Assembly (NCBI RefSeq): GCF_002223055.1
Contig: NZ_NKFL01000006.1
Location: forward strand, 558,001 to 622,000
DNA: 64,000 nucleotides
DNA from: Burkholderia sp. HI2500
Lineage (GTDB): Bacteria > Pseudomonadota > Gammaproteobacteria > Burkholderiales > Burkholderiaceae
Reading direction: 5' to 3'
Below are positions 9,427-17,957 of this stretch, one piece after another. The first letter of the stretch is position 1; the number at the start of each line of letters is the position of its first letter. The notes below the pieces were generated by a model. That model was given only the letters and a program-made list of their open reading frames with translations, had not been told where the DNA came from and ran no database searches. The position numbers and the translations under genes were made by a program.

Positions 9427-10974
9427 ATGGAATACGTCATAGGCGTCGATATCGGCACGCAGAGCACCAAGGCGCTGCTCGTCGACCGGCACGGCACGAT
9501 CGTCGCGCGGCGCTCGGCCGGCTACCAGCCCGATACGCCGCGCCCGCTGTGGGCCGAGCAATGGCCGCAGGTGTGGTTCGATGCGGTGCTCGCGTGCATC
9601 GCGGGCTGCGTGAGCGATGCGCGCGCGCAGGGCGTGCCGGCCGATGCGATTCGCGCGGTGTGCGTGGGCAGCCTGTACGGCGGCTCGGGCATTCCGGTCG
9701 ACATCGACATGCGGCCGCTCCATCCGTGCCTGATCTGGATGGACCGGCGCGCGACCGCGGAAGTCGACTGGGTCAACGCGAACGTGAACGTCGAGCGGCT
9801 GCGCGTGATCACGGGCAACGGCGTCGACAGCTACTACGGCTTCACGAAGATGCTGTGGCTGCGCGACCAGCGGCCGGACGTGTGGGCGAACGTGCGCTAT
9901 TTCCTGCCGCCGAACGCGTACGTGATCTACCTGCTGACCGGCGAGGTCGCGGTCGATCACAGTTCGGCCGGCAATATCGGCGGCGTGTACGACGTCGCGC
10001 GCCGCGAGTGGTCCGACGACGCGCTCGACATGCTCGGCATTCCGGCGACGATGATGCCCGAGCGGCTCGTCGAATCGACGGACATCGTCGGCGGGCTGCT
10101 GTCGCAATGGACGGAGCAGCTCGGGCTGCCGGCCGGCATGGCCGTCGTCGCCGGCGGCGTCGATGCGGCCGTCGCGACCTTCGCGGCCGGCGCGACGCGC
10201 GCGGGGCAGCATGTCGCGATGATCGGCACCAGCATGTGCTGGGGTTACGTGAGCCGGCACGTCGATGCGCGTCACGGGCTCGTCAGCATGCCGCACGTGT
10301 TCAACGGGCAGCGCGACCTCTACGTGTTCGGCGGCGCGATCACGGCCGGCGCGTCGGTTGCGTGGTTTCGCGACCAGTTCTGCAACGCGGAAATCGATGC
10401 GGCACGCCTGCTGCCGCACGGCGATCCGCACGTGCTGCTCGAGGAAGCAGCCGAAGGCGTGCCGCCGGGCGCCGACGGCGTGCTGTTCCTGCCGTACCTG
10501 ATGGGCGAGCGCAGCCCCGTGTGGGACGCGAAGGCGAGCGGTGCGTTCGTCGGGCTGAGTCTCGCGCATACGCGCGCGCACCTGTATCGCGCGGTGCTCG
10601 AAGGTGTCGCGTTCGCGTTGCGGCACAACATCGAGGCCGGCCGGCGCGGCGCGGTGGCGCTGGATGACCGGCTGATCGTCGTGGGCGGGGCCGCGCATTC
10701 GGCGCTGTGGATGCAGATCATCGCGGACGTGACGGGCTTCCCGGTGTGGACGATCGAGCAGGACGTCGAAGCCGCGATGGGGGCGGCCTTGCTCGCGGGC
10801 GTCGGGGCAGGGCTCGTGTCACACGACGACGCGCAAGGCGGCTGGGTCACGCTCGTCGAGCGCGCACGGCCCGATGCCGGACGCGCGAAAGCGTATGCGG
10901 CGCGCTTTGCGCTTTATACGGCGCTGTATCCGGCGCTCAAACCGATCATGCACGAGTTGCACACGCCATCATGA
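9427..10974 (+). CDS. FGGY-family carbohydrate kinase
   Basis: A 515-residue kinase of the XylB/GlpK/AraB family. The N-terminal phosphate-binding loop is DIGTQSTK (residues 8-15); the family signature region with the catalytic aspartate is the VVAGGVDAAVATF segment near residue 240; the second ATP-binding part is VVGGAAHSALWMQI. It should phosphorylate the ketose made by the dehydrogenase at 8309 so that it enters central metabolism. Length and motifs are complete. The gene starts 29 bases after the dehydrogenase and its stop overlaps the next start (ATGA). Sugar specificity cannot be read from sequence; a ketotetrose or ketopentose is likely from context. Confidence 0.9.
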   Translation: MEYVIGVDIGTQSTKALLVDRHGTIVARRSAGYQPDTPRPLWAEQWPQVWFDAVLACIAGCVSDARAQGVPADAIRAVCVGSLYGGSGIPVDIDMRPLHPCLIWMDRRATAEVDWVNANVNVERLRVITGNGVDSYYGFTKMLWLRDQRPDVWANVRYFLPPNAYVIYLLTGEVAVDHSSAGNIGGVYDVARREWSDDALDMLGIPATMMPERLVESTDIVGGLLSQWTEQLGLPAGMAVVAGGVDAAVATFAAGATRAGQHVAMIGTSMCWGYVSRHVDARHGLVSMPHVFNGQRDLYVFGGAITAGASVAWFRDQFCNAEIDAARLLPHGDPHVLLEEAAEGVPPGADGVLFLPYLMGERSPVWDAKASGAFVGLSLAHTRAHLYRAVLEGVAFALRHNIEAGRRGAVALDDRLIVVGGAAHSALWMQIIADVTGFPVWTIEQDVEAAMGAALLAGVGAGLVSHDDAQGGWVTLVERARPDAGRAKAYAARFALYTALYPALKPIMHELHTPS

Positions 10975-11729
10975 AGACACGGTTCGACTTCGGCGGTTCG
11001 CGGGTACTCGTCACGGGGGCGTCGAGCGGGATCGGGCGCGCGTGCGCGGTCGCGCTGGCGCAGGCGGGCGCGCAGGTCGTCGCGGCCGGGCGCGACATGG
11101 CCGCGCTCGATGCGCTGGCCGGCGAGGCCGCGTGCGAGACGCTGCGACTCGACGTCGGTGGCGACGAGCACGCGATCGATACGGCGCTCGCCGCGCACGA
11201 TGCGTTCGACGGCCTCGTGAATTGCGCGGGGATCGCGTCACTCGAATCGGCGCTCGAGGTGAGCGCCGCGCATTTTGATCGCGTGATGGCCGTCAATGCA
11301 CGCGGCGCGGCGCTCGTTGCCCGGGCCGTCGCACGGAAGATGATCGCGCGCGACGCGCGTGGCGTCGCGCACGCGCGGGGCAGCATCGTCAACGTATCGA
11401 GCCAGGCCGCGCTCGTCGGCTTGCCCGCGCATCTGAGTTACTGCGCGTCGAAGGCGGCGATGGATGCGATCACGCGCGTGCTGTGCATCGAACTCGGGCC
11501 GCACGGCATTCGTGTGAACAGTGTGAACCCGACCGTCACGCTCACGCCGATGGCGCAGTTCGCGTGGAGCGAACCGGAAAAGCGGGCGCCGATGCTGGCC
11601 GCGATTCCGCTCGGGCGATTCGCGGAGCCGGACGAGGTCGTCGAACCGATCCTGTTCTTGCTCAGCGACGCGGCGTCGATGGTCAGCGGCGTGTCGTTGC
11701 CGATCGACGGCGGGTATACGGCGCGCTAG
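10971..11729 (+). CDS. SDR oxidoreductase resembling L-xylulose reductase
   Basis: A 252-residue short-chain dehydrogenase whose start overlaps the kinase stop by 4 bases. It has the cofactor loop TGASSGIG (15-22), NCAG in place of the usual NNAG, and the catalytic set S144, Y157, K161. The C-terminal third (ELGPHGIRVNSVNPTV, then AIPLGRFAEPDEVV and SLPIDGGY) is strikingly close to dicarbonyl/L-xylulose reductase, which interconverts xylitol and L-xylulose. As the last gene of the operon it may handle a second polyol or the opposite enantiomer, so that the kinase receives one common ketose. That role is inference. Confidence 0.85.
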   Translation: MKTRFDFGGSRVLVTGASSGIGRACAVALAQAGAQVVAAGRDMAALDALAGEAACETLRLDVGGDEHAIDTALAAHDAFDGLVNCAGIASLESALEVSAAHFDRVMAVNARGAALVARAVARKMIARDARGVAHARGSIVNVSSQAALVGLPAHLSYCASKAAMDAITRVLCIELGPHGIRVNSVNPTVTLTPMAQFAWSEPEKRAPMLAAIPLGRFAEPDEVVEPILFLLSDAASMVSGVSLPIDGGYTAR

Positions 11730-11799
11730 CCAACCTCATGCGGCGCCGACGGCGCATGACGGGAACCCGCGGTGAATGCGCGGCGCGACAGCCCTGAGG

Positions 11800-11940
11800 C
11801 TAGACAGGATCCTTGCTCGGCGGTCCGTCCGGTTGCTGCGGGTTGTCGTGATGGCCGGGCGGCGACGAGAACGGATCGTCTTCCGGATCGCGGTTCGGGT
11901 CGGCCGGTGGCTCGGGCGTCGGGGTCGTGTGATCGGTCAT
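11800..11940 (-). CDS. Small proline-rich hypothetical protein
   Basis: A 46-residue reading frame, MTDHTTPTPEPPADPN and onward, rich in Pro, Asp and His and with no hydrophobic segment. It is the only sensible small frame between the polyol operon and the nucleotidyltransferase gene. The upstream bases lack a good ribosome binding site. Small acidic proline-rich proteins of this kind are commonly annotated in Burkholderia, but I cannot assign a function. It could also be a non-coding frame. Confidence 0.4.
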   Translation of the reverse strand: MTDHTTPTPEPPADPNRDPEDDPFSSPPGHHDNPQQPDGPPSKDPV

Positions 11941-12144
11941 GGAGGACTCGCGCGGTGCGTGACGGCGGTGGCGCGGCAGGGGCGCCTCGTCTCCGTTATA
12001 GCCAATCGGGCGTGCGTTTGCAGCGGGATTGTGGCGGCGGGTGGTGTGTCGCCGGTGCAATCCGGGCCCGGGCCGCTTTCGGGCAGGCGCCCGCCGCGCG
12101 CGGCGCGTGCGCTGTATTGCACCGCGCGCTCTGCGCGATCCCGG

Positions 12145-12729
12145 TCAGCGCAAATCCGCCGGTGTATCGACGTCGCGCACGATGCCGGGATCGTCGACGT
12201 CGAGCAGCCTGACCGGCGCGCTGGCGAACAGCGCGCGGGCGCCCGTGTCGCCGTCGAGCGCGGCGAGCGCATCGAAATGGTGCGCGGCGAACCCGACCGG
12301 ATGGCCGCGCACGCCGCGGTGCGCGGGCGCGACGATCGACGCGTCGTCGGCGTCGAGCGCGCGCGTGACGGCTTCATAGGTGGACGCCGCGATCCACGGC
12401 ATGTCGCCGAGCGCGACGAGCCAGCTGTTCGCGTCGGGCGTCGCGCGCACGCCGGCCGCGAGGCTCGCGCCCATGCCGCGCGCGGCGTCGGGTGCATAGA
12501 CGACGTGGCAGCCGGCTTCGTTCAGCAGCATCGCGAGTTTTTCGGCACCGGGACGCACGACGGCGATCACGTCGGCCGTGGCCGCCGCGAGATGACGGGC
12601 GGCCGCGACCGCAACCGGCGTGCCGTCGGGAAGCAGCGCGAGCAGCTTGCTGTGCAGGCCGCTCGGGTCGAAGCGCTGACCGAGGCCGCCCGCGAGGAGG
12701 ACGCCGGTGGCGAGTGACGCATAGGACAT
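12145..12729 (-). CDS. MobA/MocA-like nucleotidyltransferase
   Basis: A 194-residue protein starting MSYASLATG. It has the nucleotide-binding LLAGGLGQRF loop (residues 11-20) with the nearby lysine of SKLL, and the metal-binding LGDMPWI segment about 95 residues further on, which together identify the MobA-like NTP transferase fold. Close relatives include MocA, which transfers CMP to molybdopterin for xanthine-dehydrogenase-type enzymes. No molybdoenzyme genes are adjacent, so the acceptor is unproven. It stands alone on the minus strand, about 100 bases downstream of the dipeptidase gene. Confidence 0.8.
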   Translation of the reverse strand: MSYASLATGVLLAGGLGQRFDPSGLHSKLLALLPDGTPVAVAAARHLAAATADVIAVVRPGAEKLAMLLNEAGCHVVYAPDAARGMGASLAAGVRATPDANSWLVALGDMPWIAASTYEAVTRALDADDASIVAPAHRGVRGHPVGFAAHHFDALAALDGDTGARALFASAPVRLLDVDDPGIVRDVDTPADLR

Positions 12730-12832
12730 CGGCGCGGGGGAGAGTGATGCAGGTGCTGCGATTGTGCGGGAGCGGGCAGGGATCGACAAGTGAGGATGTT
12801 ACCGAGGCGGGCGCGTTTCGTCGGAAAGAATG

Positions 12833-13513
12833 TCAGCACGCGGCTTCGTCGAGCATGTTTTCTTCGACGGGGCCGTAGATGGCGTGCGATTGATCGTGCA
12901 TCACGGCCCAATAGCGGTCCCCGAACGACCAATGCCACCATTCCGACGGGTAATTGGTGAAGCCGGCGCCCGTCAGCGCGGTGATCAGCACCTGACGGTT
13001 GCGGGCGGCTGCGCGGCTGATGAACGGGTTGTGCGTGTAGCACGCGCCGGATGATTCCTGGTCGGTGGCATCGAGCATGCAACCCATGTCGAGCTCGATG
13101 CCATCCGCCGAGATGAGCGTCAGGTCGACAGCTGCGCCCGTCGGGTGCGCGGCGACTTCCGGCGGTGCAACGTAGTGGCTCGTCAGTGCGACCAGGGTGT
13201 CTTCATCCGGCAACGGCTTCAGCGTCCGGCGCAGGTGCGCGAGATGCCCGGTGAAGTAGTGACGCTGCAGGGCCAGCGGGCGATAGCCCTCCTTGACGTA
13301 CAGGCGCAGGCCGGCGGGGAGCGCGTGCGCTGCGGCGATCAGCCGGTCCGCCACGCCACGACGCACTTTCAGGAAATGCGGGCTCTTGTTTGCGACGTCG
13401 TCGGGGCCGGGCGCGACAGCGATACGGTCATGGAAGCCTGCGAGATCGACAAACCCTTCGTGCGACTCCAGCAGGGCAATGGACCGGACAACGGGATCGG
13501 AGAGCGAAATCAC
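12833..13513 (-). CDS. D-alanyl-D-alanine dipeptidase, VanX/DdpX-like (M15D)
   Basis: The frame is open well upstream but no ATG gives a plausible N-terminus; I place the start at the GTG that yields VISLSDPVV (226 residues, near family length). The M15 zinc site is visible: H123 and D130 in HPTGAAVD, the catalytic glutamate E191 in SEWWHW and the third ligand H194; R78 in EGYRPL is the conserved substrate arginine. Such enzymes split D-Ala-D-Ala, in non-resistant bacteria probably for peptidoglycan salvage. There is no vanA/vanH-type gene nearby, so it is not a glycopeptide-resistance cluster. The start is uncertain. Confidence 0.8.
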   Translation of the reverse strand: MISLSDPVVRSIALLESHEGFVDLAGFHDRIAVAPGPDDVANKSPHFLKVRRGVADRLIAAAHALPAGLRLYVKEGYRPLALQRHYFTGHLAHLRRTLKPLPDEDTLVALTSHYVAPPEVAAHPTGAAVDLTLISADGIELDMGCMLDATDQESSGACYTHNPFISRAAARNRQVLITALTGAGFTNYPSEWWHWSFGDRYWAVMHDQSHAIYGPVEENMLDEAAC

Positions 13514-13843
13514 GATAGTGGACGAAGTGGCGCAATGACGGTTGCGGGCCACGTCCGGCTGGCAGCAGGAAGCGCTATTGCACGAGGCCGGGTGCTCGTG
13601 GTTGATTTGGTCAGACGAATCGCCAATATGCCAGAGTCCGGCGGAGGATGTGTCGCGGTTTCCGCTGCGGGAGCGTGAGCCTCTTATCCTCGCGTATCGA
13701 TGGTCGTGCCTGCGTGGCCGCCGTCGTTTCGCGTGTCGTGTGGCGGCGCCTCCCAACCGCTTTCCTCGATTGGATCGACGGGACCGTCGTAGCGCACGAC
13801 GGAGCCGCGCAATACGTCCAGCGGCTGCATTGCATATCGTTGG
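13514..13843. other. Intergenic stretch without a recognisable gene
   Basis: This 330-base gap lies between the dipeptidase start and the end of the hydroxylase gene. Open frames exist on both strands but they are Arg/Ser-rich, lack ribosome binding sites and show no family features, so I read none as a gene. The promoter of the dipeptidase gene must lie in its first part. I see no convincing terminator. Confidence 0.5.
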
Positions 13844-14527
13844 TTACGCATCCGCCCACTTCCTCAGCAGGTTGTGATAAATCCCCGTCAATGAAATGAC
13901 CATCGGGTCCTTCGCCCCTTTCTCGGCGGACAGTGCCTGAATCTGCGTATCGAGCTGGAACAGCAGCGTGCGATCGCCGTCGTCGCGCACCATGCTCTGG
14001 ATCCAGAAGAACGACGCGACGCGCGCGCCGCGCGTCACGGGCGTGACGTGATGCAGGCTCGACGCCGGATACAGCACGAGGTCGCCCGCCGGCAGCTTCG
14101 CGCGATGCGTGCCGTACGTATCCTCGACACACAGCTCGCCGCCATCGTACGCATCGGGTTCTTCGAGAAACAGCGTCGCCGACAGGTCGCTGCGCACGCG
14201 GAAATCCGTGCCGCGCAGCAGCCGGATCGCGTTGTCGACGTGCGTGCCGAACGTCTCGCCGCCTTCGTAGCGATTGAACAGCGGCGGAAACACCTTGAGC
14301 GGCAGCGCCGCCGAGAAGAACAGCGGATGGTGTGCGAGCGCGTCCTGGATCGCGTCGCCCACCGCGCGTGCGGCCGGCGCGCCTTCCGGCAATTGCCGGT
14401 TGCGTTTCGCGAGCGCCGACTGCGTGCCGGACGTCGCATTGCCGTCGACCCATTCGGCCGCATCGAGCAGTTCGCGACATTGCGCGACCTGCGCTTTCGT
14501 CAATACGCCGGGGACGTGAAGCATCAT
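13844..14527 (-). CDS. piuC: PKHD-type Fe(II)/2-oxoglutarate hydroxylase, PiuC/YbiX-like
   Basis: A 227-residue protein, nearly the same length as E. coli YbiX. It has the iron triad H96 and D98 (THVDNA) with H159 or H160 (SLHHVTPV) and the 2-oxoglutarate arginine R169. These dioxygenases are made with catecholate siderophore receptors in the PiuA/Fiu group; their substrate is not established. The start overlaps the upstream Sel1 gene by 4 bases and that gene follows the TonB receptor, giving the standard piuA-Sel1-piuC unit. Expression is expected under iron limitation. ATG 14524 is an alternative start one residue later. Confidence 0.9.
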   Translation of the reverse strand: MMLHVPGVLTKAQVAQCRELLDAAEWVDGNATSGTQSALAKRNRQLPEGAPAARAVGDAIQDALAHHPLFFSAALPLKVFPPLFNRYEGGETFGTHVDNAIRLLRGTDFRVRSDLSATLFLEEPDAYDGGELCVEDTYGTHRAKLPAGDLVLYPASSLHHVTPVTRGARVASFFWIQSMVRDDGDRTLLFQLDTQIQALSAEKGAKDPMVISLTGIYHNLLRKWADA

Positions 14528-15297
14528 GATATGGATTCCGTACAGTGCGGCTGCGGCTGTGGTGGCGTTTGCAATTCCAGCGCCGCCGCACGAAACGCGT
14601 CGATCGGCGACGACGCGAGATACGCGCGCATCTTCGCGACGAACGCGGGGGTAGCGGTGGCCGGCACGCGCGCAAGCCACGCGAGCGCTTCGTCGATGCG
14701 CCCGCGCTCGGCGAGCAGCCGTGCAAGGTTGAACTGGCCGCGGAAGTCGCCCGCCACGGCGGCGCGTCGATAGTGGTCGAACGCGGCGTCGGTATCGACC
14801 GGTACGACCCAGCCGTCCTCGTAGAAGCCGCCGATCAGGTTGATCGATTTCGCGTGGCCGAGCGCGGCCGCGCGCTGGAACCAGTCGAGCGCCTCGGCGC
14901 GATTCTCGTCGACGCCGTTACCGAGCGCGAGCGCCGTCGCGTAGTTGTACATGCCCCAGTCGAGCCCCGCCTGCGCGGCGAGCCGGTACCAGTACACGGC
15001 GACCGGCGCGCACGCGGCCGTGCCCCAGCCGAACTCGTAGCAGCGGCCGAGCATGTTCATCGCCATCGCGTGGCCGGCGCGCGCCGCGTGCCGGAACCAG
15101 TTGAACGCGCCCGCCGGATCGCGCGCGACGCCATGTCCGTCGAGCAGGTATTGCCCGTAGACGGCCTGGGCATCGACGATGCCGTTGTCGGCCGCCGCCG
15201 CGACCCACGCGGCGGCGCGCTCGGGCGGCCCGGCCAGGATGTCGGCGAACTCGCGCGGCGAAACCGACGCGAGCGCCTTCAGCGACACGGCTTCCAT
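14524..15297 (-). CDS. Sel1-like tetratricopeptide repeat protein
   Basis: A 257-residue protein made of Sel1 repeats, with about five copies of the pattern A...G...A...LG..Y..G.GV......A..WF..AA (for example [20 protein letters not shown], then [12 protein letters not shown] and [12 protein letters not shown]). There is no signal peptide, so it is probably cytoplasmic and serves in protein contacts. It lies between the siderophore receptor (3 bases upstream) and PiuC (4-base overlap) and is certainly cotranscribed with them. Such a Sel1 gene is a usual member of this Burkholderia iron cluster, but its role is unknown. Confidence 0.88.
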   Translation of the reverse strand: MEAVSLKALASVSPREFADILAGPPERAAAWVAAAADNGIVDAQAVYGQYLLDGHGVARDPAGAFNWFRHAARAGHAMAMNMLGRCYEFGWGTAACAPVAVYWYRLAAQAGLDWGMYNYATALALGNGVDENRAEALDWFQRAAALGHAKSINLIGGFYEDGWVVPVDTDAAFDHYRRAAVAGDFRGQFNLARLLAERGRIDEALAWLARVPATATPAFVAKMRAYLASSPIDAFRAAALELQTPPQPQPHCTESIS

Positions 15298-15300
15298 CGA

Positions 15301-17544
15301 TCAGTAGCGCGCGTTCAGCGTGACGAACGCCGAGCGGCCCGGTGCGATCGACGCGTAGTGCGCCGGATACGCCTGGTCGAAGTAGGTGCGGTTGAACAGG
15401 TTGTTCACGTTCAGCTGCAGGCCGAGCTTCTTGTTGATGCGGTACTGCGCCATCGCATCGAAGCGCCAGTACGACGGCACCGCGTGCTGGTTCGCGGGAT
15501 CGCCGAACACCTGCGACATGTAGAACGCGCCGCCGCCGACGGTGAACTTCGGCGTCACGTCGTAGTTCGACCACATCGTGAAGCTGTGCTTCGGCGTGTT
15601 CGGGAACCGGTTGCCGTTGTTCGCCGTGTCCTTGCCGTTGTCGCGTAGCTCGCTCTTCATGTACGTATAGCCGCCGAACAACTGCCACTGCTTCGTGATC
15701 TGGCCCGCGACGCCGAGTTCGAGACCCTGCACGCGCTTGTTGCCGACCATCGCATACTGGTTGTTCGGCAGCGTCACGCGCGCATTCGTCGTATCGATCT
15801 GGAACAGCGCGGCGGTCAGCGCGAGCTTGTCGTTCAGCACGTTCCACTTCGTGCCGAGCTCGATGCTGCGGTTCTTTTCCGGCGCCAGCTGATCGGCGTT
15901 CGAGCCGACGCCGCCGCGGCCCGGCGTGAGCGACTGCGTTTCGCTGCCTTCGCCGAGCATCATGCCGGCCGGCGTCGACGACGTCGCGTACGACGCGTAG
16001 ATGCTGCCGTTCTGCGCGGGCTTGAACACGAGGCCGGCCTGCCAGTTCACGAGCGTGTCGTCACGCGTGGTGGTCTTGCCGCCGTTGGCCTTGGTGTCGG
16101 TGAAGCGGGTCGAGTAGTCGTCGATGCGCACGCCGCCGTTGACTTGCCAGCGCGGCGTGATCTCGATCGTGTCGAAGCCGTAGATCGACTTCGTCACGGT
16201 GCGGGCACGCGCGTAGTCGTTGTTGCGCGTGATCGAGCCGGCCCACGGGTCGTTCGGGTTCGGCGACCACAGGCTCGTGCAGTTGTAGCCCGACGCCGCG
16301 CCGATGCCGTTCTGGCAGATCTTGCCGTTCGCGGCGGCGACGTTGTACGTGTCGCGCTTGCCCCATTCGCGCGACAGCTCGATACCGGTCGTGAAGCTGT
16401 GCTTGAACGGGCCGGTGCGGAATTCGCCGAACAGCTCGGTCTGGTTCGCGATGCTGTTGATCGCGCTGTTGCGGGTGTTCGCGCGCCGCCAGACCTTGCC
16501 GTTGACCACGTTGCCCTGGCTGTCGTCGGGCTGCGTCCAGATGTAGTCCTGCGTCGATTCCGTATAGCGCGTGGTGTTGCGGATCGTCAGCGACGACGTG
16601 ATGTCGTGCTCGATCTTCAGCGTACTGATGTCCGACGTCGTCTTGCGGAAATCGCGGTTGGTCAGGCCGTAGAAGTTGTGGCGGTCGACGGGCGCCGGGC
16701 CGTCGGTGGCGACGCCTTTCGGGAGGTTGAAGCCGTAGTAGTACGGGATGCCGCCGTCGGGCAGGTCGTCCGTCTGCAGGTGGTAGTAGCTCGCGACGAC
16801 GCGCGTCGACGTGCCGAGGCCGAACGCGATCGACGGTGCGACGCCCCAGCGCTCGTTGTTCACCGCGTCGCGGCCGGCGACGTCGTTGTTGTGGCTCATC
16901 AGGTTCAGGCGGAACGCGGCGTGATCGGCGAACTGCCAGTTGCCGTCGGCCGTGAAGCGGCGATAGCGGTCGGTACCGAGGCCCGCGCTCGCGGCGGCGG
17001 TGGTGCCGAGGTGCGGGGCCTTTGTGATCAGGTTGATGCTGCCGCCCGCGCCGCCGCGGCCGCCGTACGCGCCGTCGGAACCCTTGGTGATCTCGATGCG
17101 CTCGGTGTTGAAGATCTCGCGCGTCGTCGCGCCGGTGTCGCGCATGCCGTCGACGAACATGCTGCCCTGCGTGTCGTAGCCGCGGATGAACGGACGATCG
17201 CCGAGCGGGTTGCCGCCTTCGCCGGCGCCGAACGTGATGCCGGGCACGGTGCGCAGCGCTTCGGTCAATGTTGACGCGCCGCTGTTCTGGATCAGCTCCT
17301 GCGGGATCACGGTGACGGATTTCGGCGTGTCGACGAGCGGCGCGGTGAATTTCGCGGAAGCGGAGAAGTCGGCCTTGTAGCTGTGCTCGGCCTTGCCCTG
17401 GACTTCGATCGGTGCGAGATGGCCTTCGGTGCCGGCCGGGGCGGGCGGCGGCGTGCCGTCCGCCGCGAAGGCCGGGCTTGCGGCGAGCACGCTGCACAGG
17501 GTGGTGAATTTACCGAGCTTCAGCTCGTCGGGACGTGACTTCAT
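15301..17544 (-). CDS. piuA: TonB-dependent catecholate siderophore receptor, PiuA/Fiu-like
   Basis: A 747-residue outer-membrane receptor. The start gives a signal peptide ending near residue 29 (SPAFA). A plug domain follows, with the characteristic DTPKSVTVIPQELI segment (about 75-90), RPFIRGYDTQG and GRGGAGGSINLITK, and then a 22-strand barrel ending in an aromatic residue (NARY), the outer-membrane insertion signal. Companions PiuC and Sel1 downstream mark the Fiu/PiuA group, which imports iron-catecholate complexes and is an entry route for siderophore-cephalosporins. A candidate Fur site lies about 120 bases upstream. No siderophore synthesis genes are nearby. Confidence 0.9.
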   Translation of the reverse strand: MKSRPDELKLGKFTTLCSVLAASPAFAADGTPPPAPAGTEGHLAPIEVQGKAEHSYKADFSASAKFTAPLVDTPKSVTVIPQELIQNSGASTLTEALRTVPGITFGAGEGGNPLGDRPFIRGYDTQGSMFVDGMRDTGATTREIFNTERIEITKGSDGAYGGRGGAGGSINLITKAPHLGTTAAASAGLGTDRYRRFTADGNWQFADHAAFRLNLMSHNNDVAGRDAVNNERWGVAPSIAFGLGTSTRVVASYYHLQTDDLPDGGIPYYYGFNLPKGVATDGPAPVDRHNFYGLTNRDFRKTTSDISTLKIEHDITSSLTIRNTTRYTESTQDYIWTQPDDSQGNVVNGKVWRRANTRNSAINSIANQTELFGEFRTGPFKHSFTTGIELSREWGKRDTYNVAAANGKICQNGIGAASGYNCTSLWSPNPNDPWAGSITRNNDYARARTVTKSIYGFDTIEITPRWQVNGGVRIDDYSTRFTDTKANGGKTTTRDDTLVNWQAGLVFKPAQNGSIYASYATSSTPAGMMLGEGSETQSLTPGRGGVGSNADQLAPEKNRSIELGTKWNVLNDKLALTAALFQIDTTNARVTLPNNQYAMVGNKRVQGLELGVAGQITKQWQLFGGYTYMKSELRDNGKDTANNGNRFPNTPKHSFTMWSNYDVTPKFTVGGGAFYMSQVFGDPANQHAVPSYWRFDAMAQYRINKKLGLQLNVNNLFNRTYFDQAYPAHYASIAPGRSAFVTLNARY

Positions 17545-17660
17545 GGTGCGCTTCGACCTCGCGGTGTGGCCCCGGGGGCGGTGCGCTACGGGAATGTGCA
17601 TGCCGCCGGGAATTATTACGATTTGTTTTCAGGCGGCATTCTATGTAATTTTTTATTGAA

Positions 17661-17675
17661 TGAGAAGCGTTCTTG
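17661..17675. promoter_or_regulatory. Candidate Fur box upstream of the piuA-like receptor
   Basis: TGAGAAGCGTTCTTG is a 7-1-7 imperfect dyad in an unusually AT-rich stretch upstream of the receptor. It agrees with the Fur core TGATAAT-N-ATTATCA at 8 of 14 positions. Its position and the iron context support it, but the match is modest. Confidence 0.35.
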
Positions 17676-17875
17676 TTAGCGTTAGTAAGGAAAGTGTCAA
17701 CTAATGTGACGGGGTGGTCTGGGCAGGGTCAATGGCCGATCGGCCAGGTGTGACGTGCTTATCAGGCGGGTTAGAGTGATTGCGACGCGCGATGTCGCGC
17801 CGTTCGAGTCGGTCGGCCTGCGGGTAATCGATCCGTGGGCGTCCTAGGCGCTGATTGCCTACCTTTCCACCGCGC

Positions 17876-17910
17876 GTAAAAAAAGCGCGCCGGGCTGCCC
17901 GGCGCGCTTT
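17876..17910 (-). terminator. Rho-independent terminator of the carbamoyltransferase gene
   Basis: A perfect 13-bp stem (17882-17894 with 17898-17910) and a 3-base loop. Read on the minus strand it is followed by a run of seven T, 48 bases after the carbamoyltransferase stop codon. Confidence 0.85.
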
Positions 17911-17957
17911 CCGTTGAACTGCGGGGGCGCCTGACTGGCTCGCCCCGCAGTTCCTTC

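Noticed and set aside
12833..13513. VanX-like gene as part of a vancomycin-resistance cluster
   Set aside because: No VanA or VanH type gene nearby; gram-negative VanX-like enzymes usually serve peptidoglycan turnover.
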